Below, in pieces: positions 16,674 through 26,643 of a stretch of DNA of 64,000 bases (positions are counted from its first letter, which is position 1; every line of letters starts with the position of its first letter). The notes under the pieces are model-generated. The model was not told the origin of the DNA. It did not search any database and saw nothing but the letters and a program-made list of their open reading frames with translations. The position numbers and the translations under genes were made by a program. The DNA lies in contig CABUHE010000003.1 of NCBI GenBank assembly GCA_902491375.1, positions 51,439-115,438 on the forward strand, given 5' to 3'. The DNA is from an uncultured Prevotella sp. GTDB lineage: Bacteria; Bacteroidota; Bacteroidia; Bacteroidales; Bacteroidaceae.

Positions 16674-18059
16674 ATGACTTTAATTAAATCAATATCTGGA
16701 ATACGAGGCACAATCGGCGGCCACGTGGGCGATACGCTCAATCCACTTGACATTGTAAGATTTACAAGTGCTTATGCGATGTTTATACGCAAGGCACGTG
16801 GCGCAGAGGGCAGCGGCAAGATTGTCGTCGGCCGCGATGCGCGTATTTCCGGCGACATGGTTCGCAATGTAGTGTGTGGAACTTTGATGGGCACAGGCTT
16901 TGATGTCATTGACATAGGTCTTGCAACAACACCTACGACAGAACTTGCAGTAAGAATGTCAGGGGCTGACGGTGGCATCATTGTAACTGCAAGCCACAAT
17001 CCGCGTCAGTGGAACGCTCTTAAACTTTTGAACAGTGAGGGCGAGTTTTTGAGTAAAGCTGACGGCAATGAGGTGCTTTCTATTGCATCAAATGAAGATT
17101 TTGTTTATGCAGATGTTGACAGCCTTGGCCATTACGTTAGCGATTCTACTTATAATAAAAAGCACATTGATGCTGTTCTCGGTCTTAGTCTTGTAGACGT
17201 TGAGGCTGTACGCAAAGCAAAATTCCGTGTCTGTGTTGATACGATAAACAGTGTCGGCGGCATAATTCTGCCTGAGCTGCTCGATTCGCTCGGTGTTGAG
17301 TATGAGATTCTCAACGGTGAACCGAACGGTGACTTCAGCCATAATCCTGAACCTCTTGAGAAGAATCTTGGCGGTATTATGGAACGTATGCGTGGTGGCG
17401 GTTTCGACTTAGGTATCGTAGTTGACCCTGATGTTGACCGTCTTGCTTTCATCTGTGAGGACGGCCGTATGTTCGGTGAGGAATATACCTTGGTTTCAGT
17501 GGCTGACTATGTTCTTAGTCACACTCCAGGCAACACGGTAAGCAATCTGAGCAGCACCCGTGCCCTGCGCGATGTAACCGAACGTCATGGCGGTAAATAT
17601 ACTGCTTCGGCTGTAGGTGAGGTTAATGTTACAACCAAGATGAAGGAAGTCGGCGCTGTCATAGGAGGCGAAGGCAACGGTGGAGTTATCTATCCGGAAT
17701 GTCACTACGGACGTGATGCACTTGTAGGTATTGCATTGTTCCTGTCGTCATTGGCTCATAAGGGATGTAAGGTAAGCGAGCTTCGCGCTTCGTTCCCCAA
17801 CTATTTTATCGCTAAGAACCGTATCGACCTTACACCTACAACTGACATCGACGCCATTCTTGCTAAGGTCAAGGAAATGTATGCTGACCAGCAGGTTAAC
17901 GATATTGACGGTGTGAAGATTGATTTTCCTGACAAGTGGGTACATCTGCGCAAGTCGAATACTGAGCCGATTATCCGTGTTTACAGCGAGGCTGCAACTA
18001 TGGAAGAGGCTGATGCGTTAGGCAAGCAGATTATGCAGGTTGTCAAGGATATGCAATAA
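16674..18059 (+). CDS. glmM: phosphoglucosamine mutase
   Basis: Cytoplasmic alpha-D-phosphohexomutase of 461 aa that converts glucosamine-6-phosphate to glucosamine-1-phosphate for peptidoglycan and lipopolysaccharide precursors. The phosphoserine loop TASHNP has Ser107. The metal site is DPDVDR (Asp251, 253, 255). The C-terminal phosphate-binding loop is RKSNTEPIIR (about 430-440). Four-domain length fits the family. Bacteroidota proteins of this kind may also act on hexose phosphates, so substrate specificity is inferred. A strong terminator follows. Confidence 0.9.
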   Translation: MTLIKSISGIRGTIGGHVGDTLNPLDIVRFTSAYAMFIRKARGAEGSGKIVVGRDARISGDMVRNVVCGTLMGTGFDVIDIGLATTPTTELAVRMSGADGGIIVTASHNPRQWNALKLLNSEGEFLSKADGNEVLSIASNEDFVYADVDSLGHYVSDSTYNKKHIDAVLGLSLVDVEAVRKAKFRVCVDTINSVGGIILPELLDSLGVEYEILNGEPNGDFSHNPEPLEKNLGGIMERMRGGGFDLGIVVDPDVDRLAFICEDGRMFGEEYTLVSVADYVLSHTPGNTVSNLSSTRALRDVTERHGGKYTASAVGEVNVTTKMKEVGAVIGGEGNGGVIYPECHYGRDALVGIALFLSSLAHKGCKVSELRASFPNYFIAKNRIDLTPTTDIDAILAKVKEMYADQQVNDIDGVKIDFPDKWVHLRKSNTEPIIRVYSEAATMEEADALGKQIMQVVKDMQ

Positions 18060-18110
18060 ATTCAGTTTGTGTATGAAAGAATAATGTTTGCTTGCAAACT
18101 ATGTTTGATA

Positions 18111-18154
18111 AAACAGATAAGGGTCGGCGTTTGTCCGGCCTTTATCTGTTTTTT
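18111..18154 (+). terminator. terminator of glmM
   Basis: AAACAGATAA (18111-18120) pairs with TTATCTGTTT (18142-18151), with additional internal pairs, followed by TTTTG, about 50 nt after the glmM stop. Confidence 0.85.
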
Positions 18155-18224
18155 GTTCTGAATAGTACAATAGAATTTTAACGGTTAATTTCTCACTCTT
18201 TGTTTACTGTTATTCACTTTAAAA

Positions 18225-19580
18225 TTACTTGTACAGTTTGTGAAACTCGACTACGGCCTCGATACCCTTGCGGAAAATGTCGAGTGGGAAGTTCTCGTTA
18301 GGAGAGTGTATTGCGTTACTCTCAAGACCGAAGCCCATAAGCACAGTCTTTATGCCGAGAATACGCTCAAAGTCGCTTATTATAGGTATGCTGCCCCCAC
18401 GGCGCACAGCCAGCGGCTTCTTGCCGAATGCTTTCTCAAATCCTTTCTCCGCAGCCTTGTATGCCGGCATTTCAATAGGGCATACGTAGCCTTCGCCACC
18501 GTGCATCGGCGTAACTTTTACTTTTACGTATTCAGGAGCTATGCTGTTGATATAGTCAATGAACAGCTGTGAAATCTTTTCGTGCTGCTGGTGTGGAACA
18601 AGGCGGCACGACACTTTCGCATATGCCTTCGACGGTAACACGGTCTTTGCGCCTTCGCCAGTGTATCCTCCCCAGATGCCGCAGATGTCGAACGACGGAC
18701 GGCAGCTGTTTCGCTCAAGTGTTGAATAGCCTTCTTCTCCTTTTAGAGCGTTTACGCCGATAGCCTGCATGTATTTCTTCTCGTCAAACGGAATCTGATG
18801 TATCATGTCGCGCTCTGCATGGGGAACTTCCTCCACATCGTCGTAGAAATGGGGGATGGCTATGCGGCCGTCTTTGCCCACAACTGTGGCAAGCATTTCG
18901 CAGAGTGTGTTTATAGGATTGGCAACAGCTCCTCCGAAGTGGCCTGAGTGCAGGTCGCGGTTAGGCCCGGTTACCTCAATTTCCCAGTATGCCAGACCGC
19001 GCAGACCTGTGGTAAGCGACGGCAGGTCTGCACCGAGCATACTTGTGTCAGAAACAAGTATGACGTCAGCCTTGAGCAGTTCCTTGTGCTTGCTGATAAA
19101 TGCGTTGAGGCTTGGTGAGCCAATTTCTTCCTCGCCTTCAAATATGAATTTCACGTTGTGCGTCAGCAGATTTTCCCTGACAAGATATTCAAAAGCCTTC
19201 GCCTGTATCATAGCCTGTCCCTTATCGTCGTCTGCGCCTCGTGCCCATATACGTCCGTCTTTAATCACAGGCTCAAAAGGCTTGCTGTTCCATAGCTCCA
19301 GCGGCTCTGCCGGCATAACATCGTAGTGGGCATATACCAGCACAGTCTTGGCGTCGTCGCTGATATGCTTTTCGGCAAAAACAAGCGGATTGCCGTCGCT
19401 CGGCATCACTTCGGCCTTGTCGGCTCCGGCTTCAAGCAGCAGCTGTCGCCAGCGTTCAGCACATGCAGTCATGTCCTGTTTGTGACTTTTCTGTGAGCTT
19501 ATGCTCGGTATGCGTATCAGACTGAACAGCTCTTCGAGAAATCTCTGTTCGTTTTCTTCGATATATTTCTTTATTCCCAT
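18225..19580 (-). CDS. M20-family metallodipeptidase
   Basis: Cytoplasmic zinc peptidase of 451 aa expected to cleave di- or tripeptides. Metal ligands are visible in order: YAHYDV (His85, with catalytic Asp87), RGADDDKGQ (Asp near 117-119), FEGEEEIGS (catalytic Glu and ligand Glu), a further Asp in LVSDTSM, and a C-terminal His in AIHSPNE. A dimerisation domain lies in between (DLHSGHFGG). This arrangement matches CNDP/DapE-like dipeptidases of Bacteroidales. It appears monocistronic. Confidence 0.9.
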   Translation of the reverse strand: MGIKKYIEENEQRFLEELFSLIRIPSISSQKSHKQDMTACAERWRQLLLEAGADKAEVMPSDGNPLVFAEKHISDDAKTVLVYAHYDVMPAEPLELWNSKPFEPVIKDGRIWARGADDDKGQAMIQAKAFEYLVRENLLTHNVKFIFEGEEEIGSPSLNAFISKHKELLKADVILVSDTSMLGADLPSLTTGLRGLAYWEIEVTGPNRDLHSGHFGGAVANPINTLCEMLATVVGKDGRIAIPHFYDDVEEVPHAERDMIHQIPFDEKKYMQAIGVNALKGEEGYSTLERNSCRPSFDICGIWGGYTGEGAKTVLPSKAYAKVSCRLVPHQQHEKISQLFIDYINSIAPEYVKVKVTPMHGGEGYVCPIEMPAYKAAEKGFEKAFGKKPLAVRRGGSIPIISDFERILGIKTVLMGFGLESNAIHSPNENFPLDIFRKGIEAVVEFHKLYK

Positions 19581-20068
19581 CGTAAGTTTAAGATTAATCC
19601 GGCGTAAAGTTACATTTTTTTACGCAAAGTCTGAGCATTTATGTCGGATAAATGTGTATGTGTTTTGTCAATGATATGTTTTTTCACCGTTTGCCGGTCT
19701 GTGTCGCAGTCTTGTTTCTTGTAGTGTTCAATAAATACGTCTGTCAGTTGTGGTTGATGCGCATAAATATCTGGCTTGCAGTCTGATACGGCGGTATATA
19801 ACGTTTTTGTTCTGATTGTTGATTATGCACGTATATGAGTCGGTTGTTTTGTCGTTTTATAAAAGAGCATCAATCAAACGATGAAAGGGCACCTTTTACG
19901 CTGCAAAAGGTGCCCTTTTATATTGTAAAACATGGCATATTGGAGAGTCAATGTTTTTCTTTCAGTCTGCTGGGTTTTGATTTAATCTGTTTTAGTTGTA
20001 TGATAGTTTTAGCTTCACTTGTTGAAGTCTGCTGTTTTAACCGTGTATTTTTTGTTGTCAAACAGTAG
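19581..20068. other. intergenic stretch with one repeat cluster
   Basis: About 490 nt between two minus-strand genes. The only structure I can support is the repeat cluster at 19884-19945. No ORF looks coding. Confidence 0.5.
19884..19945. repeat. tandem ~22-nt intergenic repeat, locus B
   Basis: An inverted unit (AAAGGGCACCTTTT) and a direct unit (AAAAGGTGCCCTTT) form a perfect 14-bp hairpin (19884-19897 with 19905-19918, 7-nt loop). A diverged unit TGTAAAACATGGCATATTGG follows. The motif is the same as at 5119, 27071 and 34370. Confidence 0.75.
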
Positions 20069-20521
20069 TCAGACGAATATCTTTACACCGGCAGCGAGTA
20101 GGGCGTAGCGTGCGAGTTTTCCTATGGCAACACTGATAAAAGTCAGTGTTACGTTAGAGCGCATCAGGCCGAGTACGATTGTTATGGCTTCGCCTATCAC
20201 CGGCAGAAATGCGAAGAAACCTGTCAGCGCGCCTCTGCCTGCCATGAAGCGTTTGGCACGGTCAAGGTCTTTCTGCTTAACGTGGAGATATTTCTCAATC
20301 CAGTCCATCCTACCGAATGTGCCTATCCAGTAGTTTAGCATGCTGCCGAGTGTGTTTCCTATTGTGCCGTAAATAACGAGTTGCCACGGGTCAAGCCCTG
20401 CTGCCATGAGCGCAAGCATGACAAGTTCGCTGCTCAACGGGAAAATGCTTCCGGCAAGAAAGCCTGAAACGAGCATTCCGATATATCCGTAGTCGGTAAG
20501 GATACTAATTAATCCGTCCAT
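20069..20521 (-). CDS. DedA/VTT-domain membrane protein (YqaA-like)
   Basis: Small inner-membrane protein of 150 aa. The segment FLAGSIFPLSSELVMLALMAAG with the following GNTLGSMLNYWIGTFG is typical of short DedA-superfamily (YqaA) proteins, several of which are lipid scramblases or transporters. The re-entrant glycine-rich segments and a C-terminal helix are visible. It is the last gene of the run rlmL-DPP IV-purD-membrane protein-dedA on the minus strand. Confidence 0.82.
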   Translation of the reverse strand: MDGLISILTDYGYIGMLVSGFLAGSIFPLSSELVMLALMAAGLDPWQLVIYGTIGNTLGSMLNYWIGTFGRMDWIEKYLHVKQKDLDRAKRFMAGRGALTGFFAFLPVIGEAITIVLGLMRSNVTLTFISVAIGKLARYALLAAGVKIFV

Positions 20522-20597
20522 TCTTTTATGTGTATGAATTTGTTTAACCTGATGTCTGTCAGTCTGTATGGATTTTCAGCGTGCCGTTATTCTTGGA

Positions 20598-21539
20598 TTA
20601 CAGCATAATCAGAGTAGCGACTGTTATTGCTAAGGCTGCCACAGACAGGACGTAGAATGTGATGTTTGTCAGTTTTGTATGCGTAAGAGTCAGGAAATGC
20701 CCGATAAGTACGGCTGCGTGAATAATCAGTATTCCTGTAAGATTGGCTGCATGAGCCGGCTGTAATATCATGAATACAAAACAGAAAATTGTTACGGTAA
20801 TCAGTGTCTCGTAAATCATTCGCGTGCGGATTTTGTCCTTATAGCTGTTGCGCATGAAGTGTATAAGGCCGATTATTGCGCACAGAGAGATGAATGCTAT
20901 CACTGCAATTACCTGGGGCTTCAGCAGTGTGGCTCCTTCAAACAGAGGCGTAACCCAGACATCTGGGGCGAAATGCGCCACGATTAAGTCGAACTGGTCG
21001 GTCATTGCGCAGTAACCGCCGTACAGCCAGTAGGGCACTGTCAGTCCGATTATTGACGCCCAGAAGTTGCGTGCGCTGAATGCCATGAGGTTGGTTCCAA
21101 TGAGAATCCACAGTATCGGAACGAAGAACAGAGCCTGCACAAAGATTGTACTGGCTATGCCTATGAACATAAAGGCATAAAACATTCTGCCCTGTGCATA
21201 TTTGTCCTGATAACTGCTGAACAGGGCAATGTACGTTGCTATGAAACACAGTTGTACCAGCCATGCGTCAAGCGATGCTGTTGTCTGCAGGTTGAACGCA
21301 AACGAAGCCATTGTACCGAAGACGAGAAATGAGCATGACACCATACGGCTGTATACGCGTATGAGCGCATTGCGGTTGTTCATCTCGGCCATCAGGTATG
21401 CAGAAAGGGCGAAAATGACGAATTCGACATATTGCTGTCGTGCGATAAGACCGCCAGCCAACCACATTGCTACGGCATAAACGGCTGTAACAGGAAGCGC
21501 CAAACGGCTCTCGGCTATCTTGTTTTGTAATCGCTTCAC
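20598..21539 (-). CDS. polytopic membrane protein of unknown function
   Basis: I do not recognise this 313-aa protein. It has about nine or ten hydrophobic segments (for example around residues 15-30, 36-50, 68-85, 92-107, 118-160, 207-225, 240-260 and 267-313) and almost no soluble loops. No transporter signature or metal motif stands out. It lies between purD and the DedA-like gene in the same orientation. Its place in the run is compatible with an envelope role, but nothing more specific can be said. Confidence 0.75.
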   Translation of the reverse strand: MKRLQNKIAESRLALPVTAVYAVAMWLAGGLIARQQYVEFVIFALSAYLMAEMNNRNALIRVYSRMVSCSFLVFGTMASFAFNLQTTASLDAWLVQLCFIATYIALFSSYQDKYAQGRMFYAFMFIGIASTIFVQALFFVPILWILIGTNLMAFSARNFWASIIGLTVPYWLYGGYCAMTDQFDLIVAHFAPDVWVTPLFEGATLLKPQVIAVIAFISLCAIIGLIHFMRNSYKDKIRTRMIYETLITVTIFCFVFMILQPAHAANLTGILIIHAAVLIGHFLTLTHTKLTNITFYVLSVAALAITVATLIML

Positions 21540-21657
21540 TTTGTTTGTCAGTGTTTAATAACTTATAATGAATAACCCATATCTTGATTGTGAGCCTGTA
21601 GTTTCATGCCCTGCAATCCGGATATGAATTATTCATTATGTACTATGTCAGACTTTT

Positions 21658-22926
21658 TTACAAGTCTTGTCCTATGTCTCTGCGGAAATATTTATCAGTG
21701 AAATGTATCTTCTGGGCTTCGGCAAATGACTTTGCAAGTGCTTCTTCCTTGTTCTTACCGTAAGAGCTTACAGCGATGACACGGCCGCCTGCCGTAACAA
21801 CCTGTCCGTCTTTAATTGCTGTTCCAGAGTGGAACACTATACTTCCCTCAACATCGTCGAGGCCTGTTATTGGATATCCTTTGGCGTATTTCTCCGGGTA
21901 GCCGCCGCTGACGAGCATTACGCATACTGCCGCACGCTCGTCGAACTCTATGTTACGACGGTCGAGGTCGCCGTTGGCAACACCTTCAAAGAGGTCGACT
22001 ATGTCGCTCTTTAGTCTCAGCATAACGCTCTCGGTCTCCGGGTCGCCCATGCGGCAGTTGTATTCTATTACCATCGGGTCGCCGTTTACGTTGATAAGAC
22101 CGAAGAAAATGAAGCCTTTATAGTCGAGATTCTCCTCTGCCAGTCCTTCAACGGTAGGACGGATAATGCGGTCCTCAACCTTCTTCATCCATTCTTTTGT
22201 AGCAAACGGAACAGGTGAAACGCTTCCCATACCTCCTGTGTTGAGGCCTGTGTCGTGTTCGCCGATGCGCTTGTAGTCTTTTGCCTCAGGCAGAATCTTG
22301 TAGTTCTTGCCGTCAGTAAGTACGAATACTGAACATTCAATACCGCTCAGGAATTCTTCTATTACAACATTTGCAGAAGCGTTTCCGAACATACCGCCAA
22401 GCATCTCGCGCAGCTCTTTCTTTGCTTCGTCGAGTGTAGGCAGTATCAGTACGCCCTTGCCTGCACAAAGACCGTCTGCCTTCAGCACGTAAGGCGGTTG
22501 CAGAGTTTCCAGGAAACGCAGTCCTTCTTCAAGTGTGTTGCCGTTGAAAGTCTTGTATTTTGCAGTCGGAATATTATGGCGCTGCATGAAGCCTTTTGCG
22601 AAATCTTTAGAGCCTTCAAGCTGTGCGCCGAGTTTCGACGGGCCGATTACAGGTATTCCTGCTGTGCGTTCATCCTGCTTGAATTCGTCGTAGATTCCTT
22701 TAACCAGCGGATCTTCAGGGCCGACCACAACCATGTCGATGGCGTTTGCTACTGCAAAGTCCTTCAGTTTGTCAAAGTCGTCGGCCTTAATGTCCACGTT
22801 TTCACCTACAGTTGCAGTTCCGGCATTTCCCGGTGCAATGTAAAGTTTCTCGGTTTTCTTGCTCTGTGCTATCTTCCATGCAAGAGCATGCTCGCGTCCT
22901 CCGCTTCCTAATAATAATATTTTCAT
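21658..22926 (-). CDS. purD: phosphoribosylamine-glycine ligase
   Basis: GAR synthetase of 422 aa, the second step of de novo purine synthesis (phosphoribosylamine + glycine + ATP). The N-terminal MKILLLGSGGREHALAWKI is the family signature. The ATP-grasp core shows KADGLCAGKGV (about 148-158), NTGGMGS, and the metal-binding EYNCRMGDPETE. It starts 7 nt after the stop of the DPP IV gene, so they are cotranscribed. Confidence 0.96.
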   Translation of the reverse strand: MKILLLGSGGREHALAWKIAQSKKTEKLYIAPGNAGTATVGENVDIKADDFDKLKDFAVANAIDMVVVGPEDPLVKGIYDEFKQDERTAGIPVIGPSKLGAQLEGSKDFAKGFMQRHNIPTAKYKTFNGNTLEEGLRFLETLQPPYVLKADGLCAGKGVLILPTLDEAKKELREMLGGMFGNASANVVIEEFLSGIECSVFVLTDGKNYKILPEAKDYKRIGEHDTGLNTGGMGSVSPVPFATKEWMKKVEDRIIRPTVEGLAEENLDYKGFIFFGLINVNGDPMVIEYNCRMGDPETESVMLRLKSDIVDLFEGVANGDLDRRNIEFDERAAVCVMLVSGGYPEKYAKGYPITGLDDVEGSIVFHSGTAIKDGQVVTAGGRVIAVSSYGKNKEEALAKSFAEAQKIHFTDKYFRRDIGQDL

Positions 22927-22933
22927 AAAGCCT

Positions 22934-25150
22934 TTATTTCAGATAGTCTTCAAAATATTGTGTGATTCTTTCGTGCAGATGTACACTCTGGTGTCCCATC
23001 ATGTTGTGACCTTCGCCCGGATATACGTAGAAGTCGGGCTGTGTGCCTACTTCGTTGCACTTCTTGATGAACGACAGAGCATGTTGTGGAACAACTGTCG
23101 GGTCGTCTGTGCCTATGATAATCTGCAGTTTGCCTTTCAGGTTCTTAGCTTTGTTGATGAGGCTTGTCTCCTCATATCCTTCCGGATTAGCCTGAGGAGT
23201 GTCCATATAGCGCTCGCCGTACATCACTTCATACCATTTCCAGTCGATGACAGGGCCTCCGGCAACTCCTACTTTGAACACGTCAGGGTAGGTTGTCATG
23301 AGCGATATTGTCATAAATCCGCCGAAACTCCAGCCGTGAACGCCCAAACGTGTTGTGTCGACATAAGCCAGTGATTTCAGGTATTCGACTCCCTTAATCT
23401 GGTCTTTCATCTCTTCCACGCCGAGTTTGCGGAATGTAGCCTGTTCAAAGTCACGTCCACGGTCAGATGAACCGCGGTTGTCAATGATGAAAAGCAGGTA
23501 GCCTTTCTGTGCCATATACGTTTCCCAGCTGCGGCTTGCATAGTGCCAGCTAGCCTCAACGTTGCGTATTCCGGGACCGCCGTAAACGTATACCACTGTT
23601 GGATATTTCTTATTGGGATCAAAGTTGACAGGTTTTACCATACGGTAGTACAGGTCTGTCTTGCCGTCAGCAGCCTTCAGTGTTCCGCATGAGAATTCCG
23701 GCACATTGTAACCTGTCCACGGATCAGGCGACTTAAAGTAGGTAAAGCTCTTTGCATTCTCCGTATTGACGATGTCGATGTTGCGCGGTACGTCTGGCTC
23801 AGAGTATTTGTCGAATGCGTATTTGCCTGAAGCTGACAGCATGCCGCAGCGGTGTCTGCCGTCACTGAATGCCGCAGCATGTACTCCTCGGCCGTTGTCG
23901 AGCAGTGTGCGTTTACCTGTTTCTATGTTTACGGCATAGATGTTGTTCTGTATCGGACTGCTTTCTGTTGAAACGATAATTGCAGTCTTGGCTTTTGTAT
24001 TGAAGCCGACGAGCTCAAGTACAACCCAGTTGCCGCTTGTAATCTGTTTCAGTTGTTCACCTTTTGTGTTGAAAAGATAAAGGTGATTGTATCCGTCTTT
24101 CTCGCTTTGGAGAATGAATTTTTCAGCATCCCAGGGCAGGAAGGTTATCGGAGTGACAGGATGAACATATTTGTCGTTGTGCTCCTTATACAGAGTTGAT
24201 AGTTTTTCGCCGGTTGTCGCGTCATAGCTTGTCAGCGCCATGTCGGTTTGGTCGCGGTTGAGTTCTATCATGTAGACAGTCTTTCCGTCAGGACTCCATG
24301 ACACGTTTGTGAAGTAACGGTCTGTCGGGTCGCCTGCTTTCAGGTAAACTGTTTTCTCTGTTTTCAGGTCATAAACTCCTACGGTAACCTTGTGGCTGGC
24401 ATCTCCTGCCATCGGATATTTGGTCGGTAACAGTGTAGCTTCGCGTGTATCGATATTTACCAGAGGATAATCTGGCACCATACTCTGGTCCATACGGTAG
24501 AATGCGAGCTTCTGTCCGTCAGGACTCCAGAATGTTCCTTTATATATTCCGAACTCGTCACGGTGTACGCTTTGGGCATAAACGATGTCGTGACTGCCGT
24601 CAGTGGTAAGCTGACGGGTGCGTCCGGCGGCATCTGTTACGTACAGATTGTCGTCTGACTTGACAAAAGCAACGGCACGTGAAGCCGGACACCATTCTTC
24701 GTGTGTCTCTCCATTAGTCGTCTGCTTCCATACTGTCTTGCCGCTTTTGAAGTTGATAAGCAGTCGCTCATTATTTCTTCTAATCAGCAAGAGGGGCTGG
24801 TCGGGGTAGGGGAAGGATGCGTAGAGCAGATTGCGTATCTTGTCACTGTCGCCCTTTGTGCCTGCCCATTTGTTTATGTCGTCAATCGTAAATAGGCGTT
24901 TTTCCTTGCCGGTCTTGATGTCAACTGTGTAACATTCTTCGACGTCAAGGTGTATAAGATTGTCGCCCCACCATGCGAGCGACTTGTTCTTCGGAATCAT
25001 ATTGTGGTAGTTCGTACCTCCGAAGTTCAGGTCTTCAAGTGTGAATTCCTTTTGTTGTGCGTTTGCTGTTGTCATAGAAAATATGGTGAACAATGCCATA
25101 ATTAGCAGGCTGGCATTGCGCTTGATTGCTTTTCTGCTGTCAGTCGTCAT
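22934..25150 (-). CDS. dipeptidyl peptidase IV-like serine peptidase (S9)
   Basis: Exported exopeptidase of about 738 aa that releases dipeptides (often X-Pro) from peptides. The start at 25150 gives a signal peptide (...NASLLIMALFTIFSMTTANA) and overlaps the rlmL stop by 11 nt, suggesting coupling. An upstream in-frame start at 25258 would place the hydrophobic segment too far inside. The N-terminal two thirds are a beta-propeller with WSPDG repeats. The C-terminal hydrolase domain has YGGPG, the nucleophile motif GWSFGG, Asp in GTDDPTV and His in GEGHNMMG. Periplasmic peptide use is inferred. Confidence 0.9.
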   Translation of the reverse strand: MTTDSRKAIKRNASLLIMALFTIFSMTTANAQQKEFTLEDLNFGGTNYHNMIPKNKSLAWWGDNLIHLDVEECYTVDIKTGKEKRLFTIDDINKWAGTKGDSDKIRNLLYASFPYPDQPLLLIRRNNERLLINFKSGKTVWKQTTNGETHEEWCPASRAVAFVKSDDNLYVTDAAGRTRQLTTDGSHDIVYAQSVHRDEFGIYKGTFWSPDGQKLAFYRMDQSMVPDYPLVNIDTREATLLPTKYPMAGDASHKVTVGVYDLKTEKTVYLKAGDPTDRYFTNVSWSPDGKTVYMIELNRDQTDMALTSYDATTGEKLSTLYKEHNDKYVHPVTPITFLPWDAEKFILQSEKDGYNHLYLFNTKGEQLKQITSGNWVVLELVGFNTKAKTAIIVSTESSPIQNNIYAVNIETGKRTLLDNGRGVHAAAFSDGRHRCGMLSASGKYAFDKYSEPDVPRNIDIVNTENAKSFTYFKSPDPWTGYNVPEFSCGTLKAADGKTDLYYRMVKPVNFDPNKKYPTVVYVYGGPGIRNVEASWHYASRSWETYMAQKGYLLFIIDNRGSSDRGRDFEQATFRKLGVEEMKDQIKGVEYLKSLAYVDTTRLGVHGWSFGGFMTISLMTTYPDVFKVGVAGGPVIDWKWYEVMYGERYMDTPQANPEGYEETSLINKAKNLKGKLQIIIGTDDPTVVPQHALSFIKKCNEVGTQPDFYVYPGEGHNMMGHQSVHLHERITQYFEDYLK

Positions 25151-26603
25151 ATCTACGTCCTTTTTTGTTGAAGTCTCGTCTGTCTCTTCCGCCCTTAGAG
25201 TCGCGTCCGCGGCGGTCTCCGCGACGTTCGCTGCGGTCTGTAAATTCACGGCGTTCACGTCCTATACGTCTGCGCTCGCGGCTGTTGTCGCCACGGTCTT
25301 TGAAGTCTATACGGTGGAATTTGAATGTACGGATGTCGCCTTCCTCGTTCTCTTCCTCCTCATTGATTCTTTTCTTGAACTCGCGGTTCTGTTTGAAGCG
25401 GTGCTTTTCTGCCATACTGCGCTTTTCTTCTTCAGTCTTCAGTATGTAGCCTGCGCCACGGAAGTCGCTCAGTTTGCCTTCAAACATCTGGTATTTGCGG
25501 AACTCACATTCAAGTGAACCGTTGTAAAGAGGTATCTTGATTGACGGTTTCAGACCTATCTGTTCAAAACATTCCTCACGATAGCTGAGCACCCATGCGT
25601 CATTGCCTTTGAACTGATGCTTCAGTGTCTCGCCAATCATGCGGTAAGTACCGAGCAGGTCGGGTGTTGAAATGCGCTCGCCGTAAGGCGGGTTAGTAAC
25701 CATTATTGCCTTGTCGGCTGGCTGTTTGAAGTCTTTGAAGTCTGCCTGGTCTATTGTTATGTCTTTTGTCAGTCCCGCAGCACGGACATTGAGGCGTGCT
25801 TTCTGTACAGAAGCCATGTCGATGTCGTAGCCGTAAATATGGTGGTTGAACTCGCGTTCCTGTGAATCGTCGTTGTATATGCGGTCGAAAAGGTCAGCGT
25901 CGAAGTCTGGCCATTTCTCGAATGCGTATCCTTTGCGGAACACTCCGGGAGCCATGTTGTGCGCAATGAGTGCAGCCTCGATAAGCAGTGTGCCTGAGCC
26001 GCACATCGGATCGATAAAGTCAGTCTCTCCGTTCCAGCCTGTCATGAGAATCATTCCGGCAGCCAGAACCTCGTTCAGCGGAGCCTCAACTGACTCCTGT
26101 CTGTAGCCGCGGCGGTGAAGGCTCTCACCGCTTGAGTCAAGCGACAGAGTGCAGCGGTCTTCGGCAATATGCATGTTGAGGCGTATGTCAGGATTAGCCA
26201 CTGATATATTAGGGCGTTGTCCGGTCTTTTCGCGGAATTGGTCGACAATGGCGTCTTTCACTTTGTACGAAACAAACTTTGAATGGCGGAACTCGTCAGA
26301 GAACACTACCGAATCAACGGCGAAGCTTTTCTTTAAGTCCAGGTATTGGCTCCAGTCTATTTTCTTCACTTCATCATAAACGTCGTCAGCTGATTTTGCC
26401 TTGAAGTGCTTAATAGGCTTGATAATTCTGATTGCTGTATGCAGGCTGAAGTTGGCACGGTACATCATTTCCTTGTTTCCCGTGAACGACACCATACGAC
26501 GTCCTATCTGTACATTGTTAGCACCCAGTTGTGTAAGCTCCTTAGCCAATACGGGCTCAAGACCCATGAAGGTTTTGGCGATGAGTTCAAATTCTTGTTC
26601 CAT
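25140..26603 (-). CDS. rlmL: THUMP-domain 23S rRNA m2G methyltransferase (RlmL-like)
   Basis: SAM-dependent RNA methyltransferase of 487 aa, similar to the N-terminal half of E. coli RlmKL, which methylates G2445 of 23S rRNA. A THUMP domain occupies about residues 45-165. The UPF0020 methyltransferase domain follows, with FIDPMCGSGTLLIEAA (SAM loop, about 193-208) and the catalytic NPPYGER. The RlmK half is absent. The last ~70 residues are a low-complexity Arg/Asp/Gly-rich tail (RERRRIGRERREF...), probably disordered and RNA-binding. A candidate promoter lies 373-404 nt upstream. Confidence 0.87.
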   Translation of the reverse strand: MEQEFELIAKTFMGLEPVLAKELTQLGANNVQIGRRMVSFTGNKEMMYRANFSLHTAIRIIKPIKHFKAKSADDVYDEVKKIDWSQYLDLKKSFAVDSVVFSDEFRHSKFVSYKVKDAIVDQFREKTGQRPNISVANPDIRLNMHIAEDRCTLSLDSSGESLHRRGYRQESVEAPLNEVLAAGMILMTGWNGETDFIDPMCGSGTLLIEAALIAHNMAPGVFRKGYAFEKWPDFDADLFDRIYNDDSQEREFNHHIYGYDIDMASVQKARLNVRAAGLTKDITIDQADFKDFKQPADKAIMVTNPPYGERISTPDLLGTYRMIGETLKHQFKGNDAWVLSYREECFEQIGLKPSIKIPLYNGSLECEFRKYQMFEGKLSDFRGAGYILKTEEEKRSMAEKHRFKQNREFKKRINEEEENEEGDIRTFKFHRIDFKDRGDNSRERRRIGRERREFTDRSERRGDRRGRDSKGGRDRRDFNKKGRRYDD

Positions 26604-26643
26604 TAAATGTTATTGTGGTTATATGTTTTTTAAAATTATACAA

